In this document: positions 29,524 through 38,106 of the stretch, piece after piece
How positions within the stretch are numbered: the stretch's first letter is position 1
How the letters are laid out: every line of letters begins with the position of its first letter
Source: Vulcanimicrobiota bacterium
GTDB lineage: Bacteria; Pseudomonadota; Gammaproteobacteria; Xanthomonadales; Rhodanobacteraceae
Length of the DNA stretch: 64,000 bases
Direction: 5' to 3'
Assembly: GCA_903970555.1 (NCBI GenBank)
Contig: CAJCJD010000120.1
Coordinates: forward strand, 24,482-88,481
Program-made: the position numbers and the translations under genes
Notes under the pieces: model-generated
The model's database searches: none
What the model saw: only the letters and a program-made list of their open reading frames with translations
Told to the model about the DNA's origin: nothing

Positions 29524-30473
29524 CGCGCGTCGGCAGAACTCGTCGCATCATTTGCCACTTGCCGCAGCCGATTCACGTCGCGCAGCGGCGGGGCGCCGTG
29601 TTGTCGGCTGTATTCGCGGCTGAACTGCGAAGGGCTTTCATAGCCGACACGGTGCGCCGCCGTGGCCACATCGCAGCCCTCGGTCAACAGCAGGCGGCGG
29701 GCTTCATGCAGGCGCAGCAATTTCTGGTATTGCAGCGGGCTCATCGCAGTGATTTCGCGAAAATGATGATGCAATGACGAAGCACTCATGTTCACCATGT
29801 TCGCCAGATCCCTGATACGCAGCGGCTTGTTGTAATGCTGCTTCAACCACTGGATCGCACGCGCAATGTGTTGCCCCTGGCCGCCCGCTGTGGCGATCTG
29901 CGCCAATCGGGCGCCCTGCTCTCCGGTAAGCAAGCGGTAAATCAGCTCACGCTCGATCAGCGGCGCGAGCAGCGGCAGATCGTGCGGGGAATCGAGCAGT
30001 CGCACCAGGCGCAGCAATGGATCGAGAATTTCCGTGCTGATCGGACTCAATGCCAGCCCACGCGCCGTGGCCGTTGCCGGCTTGGGCAGCTTCACCTCGG
30101 ACAACCACTCGCTGATACGCACGGGATTAAGGCGTAGCGTGATGCACAAACAGGGCTGGTTGTACGAAGCGCGCATGACCTGCGCCGATACCGGCACGTC
30201 GATCGAACTGATCAGGTAGTGCCCGTTCTGCTGCTCGAAACGCTCCTCACCTAACAGGATGTGCTTGTCGCCCTGAAGCAGCAAGCCTAGACAGGGCTCG
30301 TAAAGGGCACAGCTGCGGTCGCTGGGCGAGTCCGCGCGGAAGAACGACAGCGCCGGCCATGCGGTAGGCGTCACGCCCTCCGTCTGGGCGTATCGTTCAA
30401 CGATGGCTGTCAATTCCTCGCGCCCCTTAACCAGGGGCGAGTGCAGCGCAATCGGCTTCAGCTGGCTATTCAT
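29520..30473 (-). CDS. AraC-family transcriptional regulator
   Basis: 317 aa. N-terminal AraC_N (PF06719-type) ligand domain (about residues 15-170, DRSCALYEPCLGLLLQGDKHILLGEE) and a C-terminal double helix-turn-helix (about 215-305; IRDLANMVNMSASSLHHHFREITAMSPLQYQK, VATAAHRVGYESPSQFSREYSR; each quoted in parts of the canonical motif). Divergent from the zinc alcohol dehydrogenase, with a 177-base gap holding a 21-bp-spaced direct repeat. By analogy with YqhC/yqhD-type pairs it probably activates that gene in response to aldehydes or similar stress (inference). Start chosen at MNSQLKP; open frame continues upstream. Confidence 0.92.
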   Translation of the reverse strand: MNSQLKPIALHSPLVKGREELTAIVERYAQTEGVTPTAWPALSFFRADSPSDRSCALYEPCLGLLLQGDKHILLGEERFEQQNGHYLISSIDVPVSAQVMRASYNQPCLCITLRLNPVRISEWLSEVKLPKPATATARGLALSPISTEILDPLLRLVRLLDSPHDLPLLAPLIERELIYRLLTGEQGARLAQIATAGGQGQHIARAIQWLKQHYNKPLRIRDLANMVNMSASSLHHHFREITAMSPLQYQKLLRLHEARRLLLTEGCDVATAAHRVGYESPSQFSREYSRQHGAPPLRDVNRLRQVANDATSSADAR

Positions 30474-30550
30474 AAGAGCAAAATAAGGTTCTGCTGGAGT
30501 CCATAGATTGCCTGTTCCTGCAGGCGATGGCGAGCCGTCGCCGAGAGACT

Positions 30551-30585
30551 TTGCAGAATCGGGCAAGCATTTCGCAGGATCCGGC
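30551..30585. promoter_or_regulatory. Candidate AraC operator (direct repeat, 21-bp period)
   Basis: GCAGAATC at 30553 and GCAGGATC at 30574 begin 21 bases apart; over 14 bases the two copies agree at 11 positions. Two helical turns is the spacing expected for an AraC-type double HTH dimer. It sits between the divergent regulator and dehydrogenase genes. Confidence 0.5.
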
Positions 30586-30650
30586 TACCTGAACGTCGCC
30601 ACGCTGCGCATACTTGTCGCCTGCTCGTCCCCCGTCCTCAGGAGAAGAAC

Positions 30651-31712
30651 ATGACCCTCAACATTCGTGGTTATGCGGCTCAGTCCGCCACGACACCACT
30701 GGCACCTCACCAGTTTGAGCGACGCGACCCGCGTCCAGACGATGTGGTGATCGATATCCTGTATTGCGGCGTCTGCCATTCCGATATCCACCAAGCCCGC
30801 AACGAATGGGGCGGCAGCAAGTACCCGATGGTGCCCGGCCACGAGATCATCGGCCGTGTCGCCTCCGTCGGCGGCAAGGTCACTGCGTTCAAGCCCGGCG
30901 ACATGGTCGGCGTGGGCTGCATGGTCGACTCCTGTCAGCACTGCGACGCCTGTGCGCAAGGCCTGGAGCAATACTGCAAGGAAGGCGCCACCTTCACCTA
31001 TAACAGCGCGGATCGCCACGACCAGCGCCCCACTTACGGTGGCTATTCCGAGCGCATCGTGGTGTCGGACAAGTTCGTGCTGCGCATTCCCGATGGCGTC
31101 GATCCGAAATCCGCGGCGCCGCTGCTGTGCGCCGGCATCACCACGTGGTCGCCACTGCGCCATTGGAACATCGGCAAGGATCACAAAGTCGCTGTCATCG
31201 GCCTCGGCGGCCTGGGTCACATGGGCCTGAAGTTCGCCAAGGCGATGGGCGCCGACGTCACCTTGTTCACCCGTTCGCCAGGCAAGGAAGACGAAGCGCA
31301 CCGGCTGGGCGCCGATCACGTGGTGCTATCCACCGATCCGGAGCAAATGAAGGCCGTGGCCGGGCAGTTCGACTTCATCCTCGACACCGTGCCGCACCCG
31401 CATGATCTCAATCCTTACCTCGCGACATTGAAGTTGAATGGCGTGCATGTACTGGTCGGCCTGGTCGAGCCGATCGAGCCGCCGGTGCACTCCGGCGCGC
31501 TTATCTTCGGTCGCCGTTCCATTGCCGGCTCGCTGATTGGCGGCATTCCCGAAACACAGGAGATGCTGGATTTCTGCGCCAAACACGGCATCGGTTCGGA
31601 TGTGGAGATGATCAACATCCAGGACATCAACGATGCCTATGCGCGCATGCTCAAGAGCGATGTGCGCTACCGCTTCGTGATCGATCTGGCTTCGCTCTCG
31701 CGCGAAGGCTGA
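30651..31712 (+). CDS. Zinc NAD(P)-dependent alcohol dehydrogenase (YahK/CAD-like)
   Basis: 353 aa. Catalytic zinc ligands in GVCHSDIHQ and GHEIIGRV (Cys, His-Glu), and a structural zinc lobe with four Cys (GCMVDSCQHCDACAQGLEQ plus following YC). The nucleotide loop is VIGLGGLGHMGLKFAKAMGA. Reduces aldehydes or oxidises alcohols with NADP(H), as in the YahK/cinnamyl-alcohol-dehydrogenase group. AGGAG lies 7 bases before the ATG. Probably controlled by the divergent AraC gene. Confidence 0.94.
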   Translation: MTLNIRGYAAQSATTPLAPHQFERRDPRPDDVVIDILYCGVCHSDIHQARNEWGGSKYPMVPGHEIIGRVASVGGKVTAFKPGDMVGVGCMVDSCQHCDACAQGLEQYCKEGATFTYNSADRHDQRPTYGGYSERIVVSDKFVLRIPDGVDPKSAAPLLCAGITTWSPLRHWNIGKDHKVAVIGLGGLGHMGLKFAKAMGADVTLFTRSPGKEDEAHRLGADHVVLSTDPEQMKAVAGQFDFILDTVPHPHDLNPYLATLKLNGVHVLVGLVEPIEPPVHSGALIFGRRSIAGSLIGGIPETQEMLDFCAKHGIGSDVEMINIQDINDAYARMLKSDVRYRFVIDLASLSREG

Positions 31713-31725
31713 GCCCTTGCTGCTT

Positions 31726-31760
31726 GCTGGTCATTCCGGCGCAAGCCCGGAATGACCAGC
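31726..31760. repeat. Palindromic intergenic repeat (GTCATTCC type)
   Basis: Perfect 14-bp arms GCTGGTCATTCCGG / CCGGAATGACCAGC around a 7-base loop, between the convergent dehydrogenase and YdcF genes. The core GTCATTCC..GGAATGAC is a known widespread proteobacterial intergenic palindrome; here it may also terminate both genes although no T-run follows. Confidence 0.7.
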
Positions 31761-31773
31761 GCCAGAGCAAACA

Positions 31774-32544
31774 TCAGGGTGCGCCTTTCCTGCTTGGCGG
31801 CGCATTCCATCCCATCATGTTGTAAAAGCTATACGTGGCCACGCCGACGTACTCGTGCAACGCGAGATCCGTCAGCGCCAGGTTCCAACTGTTGGGCATC
31901 CACGACATTCTTACGTCGGCGTAGTCTCCACGCACCGGTATCGGGTCCATCCCGAAGTGTGCGAAATACAAGCGCGCACGGTTCAAATGCGTGGCGGAAG
32001 AAACCAGCACCGCGCGCTGAGGCGCATAGGTGTCGAGCAATGGGCGAACAAACTCGGCGTTCTGCCATGTGTTCATGCTGTGCGACTCAAGCAGCAAATC
32101 CGCGTGAGCCACGCCCAGCTGCTGCAAGATCGCTGCATAAGACACCGCCTCCGAAACACCGTTGCGATCGGCATCGCCTCCGCTAACGATGAGCTTGCAA
32201 TCGTTGTTGGTCTGCCGGCATGAACGGTAAAGCGTAGCCGCTTCCACAATGCGACCATTCGCAAAGATCGTGGGCACCACTTCCGTGCCGCGGTCTACAC
32301 GCGAAGTGCCTGCACCGAGCAATACGATGGCGTTGCGCGAAGCCCAAGTGATGGTTGGCTGTACGGCATAAGCGGACTGAAGGCGAGCCAGCAGCCACGC
32401 TGGCAAAGGGCCGCAGCCCGCGGCAAGCAGCAACAGAATGGTCAAACTGTAGAAAAACCAACGAACGCGGAACCAGCCCATGCAGCCCACTAAATAGCCT
32501 GCCAATACGAGCACCAGCAACAGCAACATCACCATGCGTGTCAT
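31774..32544 (-). CDS. YdcF/SanA-like DUF218 membrane protein
   Basis: 256 aa. Two N-terminal membrane helices (about residues 4-24 and 28-55), then a periplasmic DUF218 domain: NAIVLLGAGTSR, KLIVSGGDADRNGVSEAV, ESHSMNTWQNAEFV, AVLVSSATHLNRARLYF. This matches the YdcF/ElyC group linked to envelope and peptidoglycan/ECA lipid-carrier maintenance; the precise reaction is unknown. Convergent with the alcohol dehydrogenase, divergent from YigZ. Confidence 0.87.
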   Translation of the reverse strand: MTRMVMLLLLVLVLAGYLVGCMGWFRVRWFFYSLTILLLLAAGCGPLPAWLLARLQSAYAVQPTITWASRNAIVLLGAGTSRVDRGTEVVPTIFANGRIVEAATLYRSCRQTNNDCKLIVSGGDADRNGVSEAVSYAAILQQLGVAHADLLLESHSMNTWQNAEFVRPLLDTYAPQRAVLVSSATHLNRARLYFAHFGMDPIPVRGDYADVRMSWMPNSWNLALTDLALHEYVGVATYSFYNMMGWNAPPSRKGAP

Positions 32545-32615
32545 CCCTCTGAAAGTGGGCAGCGTAGCGCAAGCAACACTATGTCATGCAAGGCTGCTTG
32601 GCCTAACCTTCACCC

Positions 32616-33212
32616 ATGAGCCAAACGCCACAGACCCTCGTCGCCGCTTTCCAACACAGCGTGGACATCAAAAAAAGCCGCTTCCTGGCCCAGGCGACAC
32701 CGGTCGAGACATCGCAGCAGGCACTGGCTTATGTGCAACGTGTGAGCGATCCATCTGCGACGCATAACTGCTGGGCGTACCGAATCGGACAGGATTATCG
32801 TTTCAATGACGATGGCGAACCGGGTGGCACTGCCGGTCGCCCTATCCTTCAAGCTATCGAGGGACAAGGTATCGATCGAGCGGTTGTCGTGGTGACGCGC
32901 TGGTATGGCGGCATCAAGCTTGGCGCGGGTGGTCTGGCGCGCGCTTATGGAGGCACCGCTGCCGAATGCCTTCGACTGGCCGAACGTGTCCCTATCGTGG
33001 TGATGGCGAGACTGGGAGTGCATTGCGGCTTTGCCGATCTCACCCTCATGAAGGCGCGCCTGAAAGAAATCGGCACCGAATTCGAGCAGGAAAATTTCGA
33101 TGCCACGGGCGTGACACTACAGCTGCGCCTGCCACAGGATCAGATCGCCGAGGCCAAAGCGCGCATCGTCGATATCAGTCGCGGCCGCAGTGAAGCTTAT
33201 TCGTTGGAATGA
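32616..33212 (+). CDS. YigZ/IMPACT family protein
   Basis: 198 aa. N-terminal UPF0029 (Impact) domain with NCWAYRIG, DDGEPGGTAGRPIL and VVVVTRWYGGIKLGAGGLARAY (signature, quoted in part), and a C-terminal ferredoxin-like domain (DUF1949). Eukaryotic IMPACT regulates GCN2; the bacterial role is not settled. The gene stands alone between divergent ydcF and the acyltransferase. Confidence 0.93.
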   Translation: MSQTPQTLVAAFQHSVDIKKSRFLAQATPVETSQQALAYVQRVSDPSATHNCWAYRIGQDYRFNDDGEPGGTAGRPILQAIEGQGIDRAVVVVTRWYGGIKLGAGGLARAYGGTAAECLRLAERVPIVVMARLGVHCGFADLTLMKARLKEIGTEFEQENFDATGVTLQLRLPQDQIAEAKARIVDISRGRSEAYSLE

Positions 33213-33355
33213 TACGTTTGTCGGCGTGATGCACGACTGTCATTGAAACGCCCGAAAGCGGCCTTGTGCGTTGCAGATACGCCTTCCACACTCCCCGCGT
33301 TATCGGGCAATGTTCTCCGAGCGAGGGGTTCGGATATGCCCCGACCAAGGGAACC

Positions 33356-34453
33356 ATGAATCGCCTGCCTGGCCTCGATCTTCTGCGCGCCATCGCCATC
33401 CTGTGGGTGATGCTGTTTCACTCGTGGATCGTCGGCGGCGTGAATGATCCCTACAAACCTCTCGCGGATTACGGATGGATGGGTGTCGACCTGTTCTTCG
33501 TGTTGAGCGGATACCTGATCGGTTGCCAGTTACTCAAGCCACTGAGCCGGGGCGAACCGTTTCGTTTAGGTGGGTTTTATCTGCGCCGTGCTTTCCGCAT
33601 CTTGCCGGCCTTTTGGGTGGTGCTTGCGGTATATGCCCTATTCCCTTCGTGGCGCGAGGCGCCGGGCATGCAGCCGGTGTGGCAGTTCTTGACGTTCACG
33701 TTGAACCTGCTGATCGATTACAACCATAACCAGGCGTTTTCGCATGCGTGGTCATTGTGTGTGGAGGAGCAGTTTTATCTTCTGTTCCCACTGCTCGCAT
33801 GGTGGCTGACTCGTCGCCCATCCATGACAACGACGGTTTGTGCGTGCATGGCGGTAGTCGCGACGGGCATGCTGATTCGCGGCTATGCGTCGCTTCACAA
33901 CATGAATTATCTCGAAAGCATTTATTACCCGACCTATACGCGACTCGATGGATTGCTCGCGGGTGTCATACTGGCGGCTATCCAAACGTATCGCTCTGCT
34001 TGGTGGCTGGCACTGCAGTCGCGGGCAAACGTGTTGGCCGTCATGGGATTGATCACGGTAGCTGTCGCCATCTGGATGTTTGGCGATCGCGTGGCATTTG
34101 TGCCGAGCGTGTTCGGGTTTCCGCTGCTTTCTTTGGGGATGGCCCTGCTGGTGGCCGCGGCTGCGGGGATGCAAAGTTTCGGACGCTGGCGCGTGCCTGG
34201 TGCGGGTTGGGTCGCTGCCATGTCTTACAGCCTTTACCTCAGCCACAAACTGGCCCTGCATGGGGTGGCAACTGCATTGGCGTCGCACCCGGCCATCCAT
34301 GGCGTGGCGGCATTTACCAGCTATGCCGTGGCCATCCTCCTGATCGGCGCGTTGCTTCATTACGGCGTGGAGCGCCCCTTCCTGCACCTAAGGGGCTGGC
34401 TTGAGAGCCGCAGCCCGAAGGCACTTGGCCAGCCCGACGCCTCCCCGGGCTAG
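33356..34453 (+). CDS. Acyltransferase 3 family membrane protein (OafA/YrhL-like)
   Basis: 365 aa starting at the ATG after AAGGGAACC. About ten membrane helices. Family motifs: GLDLLRAIAILWVMLFHSW with the conserved catalytic-type His, GWMGVDLFFVLSGYLIG, FYLRRAFRILPAFW and SLCVEEQFYLLFPLL. Such proteins O-acylate surface sugars (O-antigen, exopolysaccharide) or other acceptors using acyl donors from the cytoplasm. No glycan-synthesis cluster is adjacent, so the acceptor is unknown. Confidence 0.92.
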   Translation: MNRLPGLDLLRAIAILWVMLFHSWIVGGVNDPYKPLADYGWMGVDLFFVLSGYLIGCQLLKPLSRGEPFRLGGFYLRRAFRILPAFWVVLAVYALFPSWREAPGMQPVWQFLTFTLNLLIDYNHNQAFSHAWSLCVEEQFYLLFPLLAWWLTRRPSMTTTVCACMAVVATGMLIRGYASLHNMNYLESIYYPTYTRLDGLLAGVILAAIQTYRSAWWLALQSRANVLAVMGLITVAVAIWMFGDRVAFVPSVFGFPLLSLGMALLVAAAAGMQSFGRWRVPGAGWVAAMSYSLYLSHKLALHGVATALASHPAIHGVAAFTSYAVAILLIGALLHYGVERPFLHLRGWLESRSPKALGQPDASPG

Positions 34454-34519
34454 CGCGCTGTGATTGAATCGCACAGGGCTAACCCCATCTGAATTCGATC
34501 AGGCCTAAAGCGAGACCTC

Positions 34520-36292
34520 ATGAGCACCTCTCCCGCCAACGATCCGAAACCGCCCCGCCGTATCGGGTCCTTGCGACTGCTGTGGCCGTTCATAAGGCCC
34601 CATCGGACGTTGGCGCTGGGCTGGCTGCTTTTTCTGGGCATTTCCTCGGGAGCCACGCTGGTGCTGCCAATGGCAGTGCGGCACATGATCGACCATGGTT
34701 TCCGCAACTCCAGCACGGCAGCGATCAATGAGAGTTTCTTAGCGCTGTTCGCGGTGGCATTGGTGATGGCCTTTGCGACCGCGGCGCGTTTTTACTGCAT
34801 CACCTTGCTAGGCGAACGCACGCTCGCCGCGCTGCGCTCGAAGCTCTATGCGCATGTGATTCGGTTGGATGTGGGCTTCTTTGAACGCAGCCGCGTAGGC
34901 GAACTGATTTCACGCCTTGGTACCGACACCGAAGTGGTACAAGCGCTGGTTGGCTCTGGCATCTCAGTGGCGTTGCGCAGCGCGGTCATGCTTCTGGGCG
35001 CTACCGCCGCCATGATCTGGACCAGTCCGCGCCTGGCAGGCCTCACCGCGTTAGTGATCCCCGCCGTAGTGTTGCCGATCCTGATATTTGGGCGTCGCGT
35101 TCAGAAGCTCTCGCGCGCAAGCCAGGATCGTCTTGCCGACGCCTCGGCGATCGCCAACGAGACGCTCAACGCGGCACCAGCCGTCAAGGCCTACGCGCGT
35201 GAGGGCATCGAAAGTGACCGCTACGGTGGCGCCATCGCACGCGCGCTGGCCACGGCGCGCCAGCGCATCGGTATGCGCACGGTACTCACGGCGGTGGTCA
35301 TCACGCTGTTCTTTGGCGCCATCACGCTCGTGCTTTGGGTAGGCGCGCGAGACGTACTGGCGGGAACGCTCGATCCCGGCGTACTAGGCCAGTTCGTGGT
35401 GTATGCGTTCTTATCCGGCGGCTCGATGATGGGCCTTTCCGATGTGTGGGGCGATGTGTTGCGCGCTGCCGGCGCCATGGAGCGCATCGGTGAGCTGTTC
35501 GGTGAAGAAGCGACCATTGCCGACCCAACTAGCCCTATTGCATTGCCGCGACCTGTGCGCGGCGCGCTACGTTTTGAAGGCATCGACTTCCACTACCCCA
35601 CTCGGCCCGACGCACCCGCGCTGCACGATTTCAACCTGGATATCCGTCCAGGCGAAACGGTGGCGTTGGTGGGACCATCGGGCGCGGGCAAGAGCACCGT
35701 GTTCGCGCTGTTGCTGCGCTTCTACGATCCGCAACGCGGCCGCATCAGTTTCGATGGCGTGGATCTGCGCGCGATGACGCTGCCGGAGCTGCGCGGAGCC
35801 ATTGCATTGGTGCCGCAGGAAACGGTTCTCTTCGGTGGCACGGCGGCCGACAACATCCGTTTCGGACGACAGGATGCCAGCGACGACGAAGTGCATGCCG
35901 CCGCACGTGCAGCCGAAGCGCACGACTTCATCCAACTGCTGCAAGACGGCTACAACGCGGAGTTGGGCGAACGCGGTGTGCGTCTGTCCGGTGGCCAACG
36001 CCAGCGCATCGCCATTGCCCGCGCAATTCTGCGCGATGCACCGTTGTTGCTGCTGGATGAAGCAACGTCATCGCTCGATGCGCAATCGGAAGCGGCTATC
36101 CAGCAAGCACTTGAACGCCTGGAAAAGGGCCGCACCACGCTAGTGATCGCGCATAGGCTGGCCACCGTGCAACGTGCGGATCGCATCGTGGTATTGGATG
36201 GCGGCCGCATCGTCGCGCAAGGTACGCACGCAAGTCTGTTGGCCGAAGATGGCCTCTACGCCGAGCTGGCTCGCTTGCAGTTCGTAGCCTGA
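34520..36292 (+). CDS. ABC exporter, fused membrane and ATPase domains
   Basis: 590 aa half-transporter of the MsbA/ABCB type. Membrane domain residues about 20-325 with six helices. ATPase domain about 345-590: Walker A GPSGAGKSTV at about 384, signature VRLSGGQRQRIAIARAI, Walker B LLLLDEATSSLD, and switch His in VIAHRLATV. Works as a homodimer exporting a lipid-like or hydrophobic substrate. Not clustered with lpxK, so identity with msbA is not claimed. A strong hairpin follows 10 bases after the stop. Confidence 0.94.
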   Translation: MSTSPANDPKPPRRIGSLRLLWPFIRPHRTLALGWLLFLGISSGATLVLPMAVRHMIDHGFRNSSTAAINESFLALFAVALVMAFATAARFYCITLLGERTLAALRSKLYAHVIRLDVGFFERSRVGELISRLGTDTEVVQALVGSGISVALRSAVMLLGATAAMIWTSPRLAGLTALVIPAVVLPILIFGRRVQKLSRASQDRLADASAIANETLNAAPAVKAYAREGIESDRYGGAIARALATARQRIGMRTVLTAVVITLFFGAITLVLWVGARDVLAGTLDPGVLGQFVVYAFLSGGSMMGLSDVWGDVLRAAGAMERIGELFGEEATIADPTSPIALPRPVRGALRFEGIDFHYPTRPDAPALHDFNLDIRPGETVALVGPSGAGKSTVFALLLRFYDPQRGRISFDGVDLRAMTLPELRGAIALVPQETVLFGGTAADNIRFGRQDASDDEVHAAARAAEAHDFIQLLQDGYNAELGERGVRLSGGQRQRIAIARAILRDAPLLLLDEATSSLDAQSEAAIQQALERLEKGRTTLVIAHRLATVQRADRIVVLDGGRIVAQGTHASLLAEDGLYAELARLQFVA

Positions 36293-36302
36293 TTCCAAAA
36301 AA

Positions 36303-36333
36303 GAGAAAGCCTTGCACAAGGCAAGGCTTTCTC
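36303..36333. terminator. Bidirectional terminator between ABC exporter and cold-shock gene
   Basis: Perfect 12-bp stem GAGAAAGCCTTG / CAAGGCTTTCTC with a 7-base loop. On the minus strand it is followed by six T, making it a clear rho-independent terminator for the cold-shock gene, and it also closes the ABC gene. Confidence 0.88.
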
Positions 36334-36355
36334 GGAACTGCATACGACTGGTTGA

Positions 36356-36562
36356 TCAGACCGCGAGTTCGACCCCGGAAGCTTGGGCACCCTTCGGGCC
36401 CTGGGTCACTTCAAACTTCACGCGCTGGCCTTCCTGCAGGCTACGAAAGCCCTTGGAGTTGATCGCCGAGAAGTGGACAAACACGTCCTCCCCACCGTCC
36501 TCGGGTGCGATGAAGCCGAAACCCTTGGCGTCGTTGAACCACTTGACCGTACCGAAACGCAT
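36356..36562 (-). CDS. Cold-shock domain protein (CspA family)
   Basis: 68 aa, one OB-fold cold-shock domain with RNP1 KGFGFIAPE and RNP2 DVFVHFSAI, binding single-stranded RNA/DNA as an RNA chaperone. Family-typical ends ([14 protein letters not shown]..). GAGG ribosome site upstream. The 160-base gap to the next gene can carry the long structured leader usual for csp genes; its composition is pyrimidine-rich. Confidence 0.96.
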   Translation of the reverse strand: MRFGTVKWFNDAKGFGFIAPEDGGEDVFVHFSAINSKGFRSLQEGQRVKFEVTQGPKGAQASGVELAV

Positions 36563-36724
36563 TGCGTGAACCTCTGAATCTAAAGGACTGGATGCACCAA
36601 GTCTCTGCGAGAACCCCCTCTACCCCTAGGTACCCCGCCCCTGGTACAGGGAAAGTATCTGCATGTTTCAGGGTAAAGCGCAATATGCGCGAGCGTTTGG
36701 TATGACCCAGGCCCGGTCGGTTGC

Positions 36725-37474
36725 TTAGCTTTTGAGCAATTCGGCAAGTATCGGAGGCACGGCGGCGGTGGCTGCTGCCAGGTGGGCAAAGATTTCCTCG
36801 ATGCTGATTTCCGCCTCGTCGCCGCAGCCAGCCGCGAAATTGGCCACCAACGCAAGGCAGGCGTAATCCAGCTCCAGTTCGCGTGCCAAGCCTGCTTCGG
36901 GCATGCCGGTCATGCCGACCAGATCACAGCCATCTCGCTTCATGCGAGTGATTTCCGCCCGTGTTTCAAGGCGAGGTCCTTGGGTCGCGCCGTAGCACCC
37001 ACCATCGATCACAGCGATCCCGGCTTTTTGCGCTGCGGCAAGGAGTGCGTTGCGCAACGACGCCGTGTACGGTTCGCTGAAATCGATGTGTTTGACCTCG
37101 GCACCTTCGACGTCGCAAAAGCTCGTATAACGCCCGTGTGTATAGTCGATGATCTGATCCGGCACAACGATGGCGCGCGGCCCCATGTCATGACGAATGC
37201 CGCCCACGGCGTTCACACCGATCACGCGGCGAGCGCCTAAATGGTGCAGTGCCCACACGTTGGCGCGGTAGTTCACGCGATGCGGTGGCAAGGTGTGGCT
37301 CTCGCCGTGACGCGCCAGGAAGGCAATGCGTCGACCTGCGAAATCGCCGATCACCACGTCGCCGGATGCCGGACCAAAAGGGGTGTCCACGCTTTGCCGG
37401 GAAGTGTTTTCCAGGCCCGGGAATTTATACAGGCCGCTGCCGCCGATCACGGCGAGGTCGATCGAGTGGGTCAT
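36725..37474 (-). CDS. S-methyl-5'-thioinosine / methylthioadenosine phosphorylase
   Basis: 249 aa, MtnP family of nucleoside phosphorylases: GGSGLYKFPG, ARHGESHTLPPHRVNYRANVWAL (partly quoted), NAVGGIRHDMGPRAIVVPDQ, YGATQGPRLETRAEI, and DLVGMTGMPEAGLARELEL. Cleaves 5'-methylthio-nucleosides from polyamine synthesis to base plus methylthioribose-1-phosphate. The catalytic loop and its position beside hpt fit the Pseudomonas-type methylthioinosine phosphorylase, whose hypoxanthine product Hpt would salvage; this substrate choice is inferred. First in function but last in a five-gene minus-strand cluster. Confidence 0.9.
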   Translation of the reverse strand: MTHSIDLAVIGGSGLYKFPGLENTSRQSVDTPFGPASGDVVIGDFAGRRIAFLARHGESHTLPPHRVNYRANVWALHHLGARRVIGVNAVGGIRHDMGPRAIVVPDQIIDYTHGRYTSFCDVEGAEVKHIDFSEPYTASLRNALLAAAQKAGIAVIDGGCYGATQGPRLETRAEITRMKRDGCDLVGMTGMPEAGLARELELDYACLALVANFAAGCGDEAEISIEEIFAHLAAATAAVPPILAELLKS

Positions 37475-37530
37475 GGGTATACCTGGTGCCGAGACTTCAA
37501 AAAGAAAGAAAAAGAAAACGCCGTATCGCC

Positions 37531-38097
37531 CTATTCTTGCAGCGCGTAAATGGCCGGAAGATTACGGCCCTGTTCGTAGTAATCCATGCCGTAGCCGAAA
37601 ACGTAGCGGTCGGGCAGCTCGACGCCGTTGAAATCGCTATCGATACCCTCGACGCGACGATCGTGTCGCTTGCAGCACAGCGTGGCCACCAGGACGCGCT
37701 TGGCGCCACGATGTAAACAATCGTCACGCACGGCCTTGAGGGTGTGCCCCTCGTCGAGGATGTCGTCGACCAACAACACCGTGCGCCCTTGCAGCGAAAC
37801 AACCGGTTCGCGCAGCCAATGCAAGTCGCTGCCAGAGGTCGCTCCGCGATAACGGGTGGCGTGGACGTAGTCGAATTCCAGGTCGGTGCGAATGGTTAGC
37901 GCCAACTGGCCGCCGAACATCAGTGCGCCGTTCATGACCGTGAGAAATACAGCGCGCTCGCCATCGAGCGCCGCATCGATGCGGCGGCCCATGTCGGCGA
38001 TCAGCGTGTCCAGCTCTTCCCGCTCGAACAATATGTCGGAACGAACCAGCGCATCGGCGAGTGACGGAATAGCCGAGGTCGGCGTGGATGTACTCAT
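37531..38097 (-). CDS. hpt: Hypoxanthine-guanine phosphoribosyltransferase
   Basis: 188 aa. PRPP-binding signature VLLVDDILDEGHTL near residue 108, type I PRTase fold, N-terminal DTLIADMGRRIDAAL and late VFGYGMDYYEQGRNLPAI. Converts hypoxanthine and guanine to IMP and GMP. Lies 9 bases after the nagZ coding start region boundary (nagZ stop 38107 precedes... on this strand nagZ is upstream), so the two are cotranscribed. Confidence 0.94.
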   Translation of the reverse strand: MSTSTPTSAIPSLADALVRSDILFEREELDTLIADMGRRIDAALDGERAVFLTVMNGALMFGGQLALTIRTDLEFDYVHATRYRGATSGSDLHWLREPVVSLQGRTVLLVDDILDEGHTLKAVRDDCLHRGAKRVLVATLCCKRHDRRVEGIDSDFNGVELPDRYVFGYGMDYYEQGRNLPAIYALQE

Positions 38098-38106
38098 GGC
38101 GATTCC

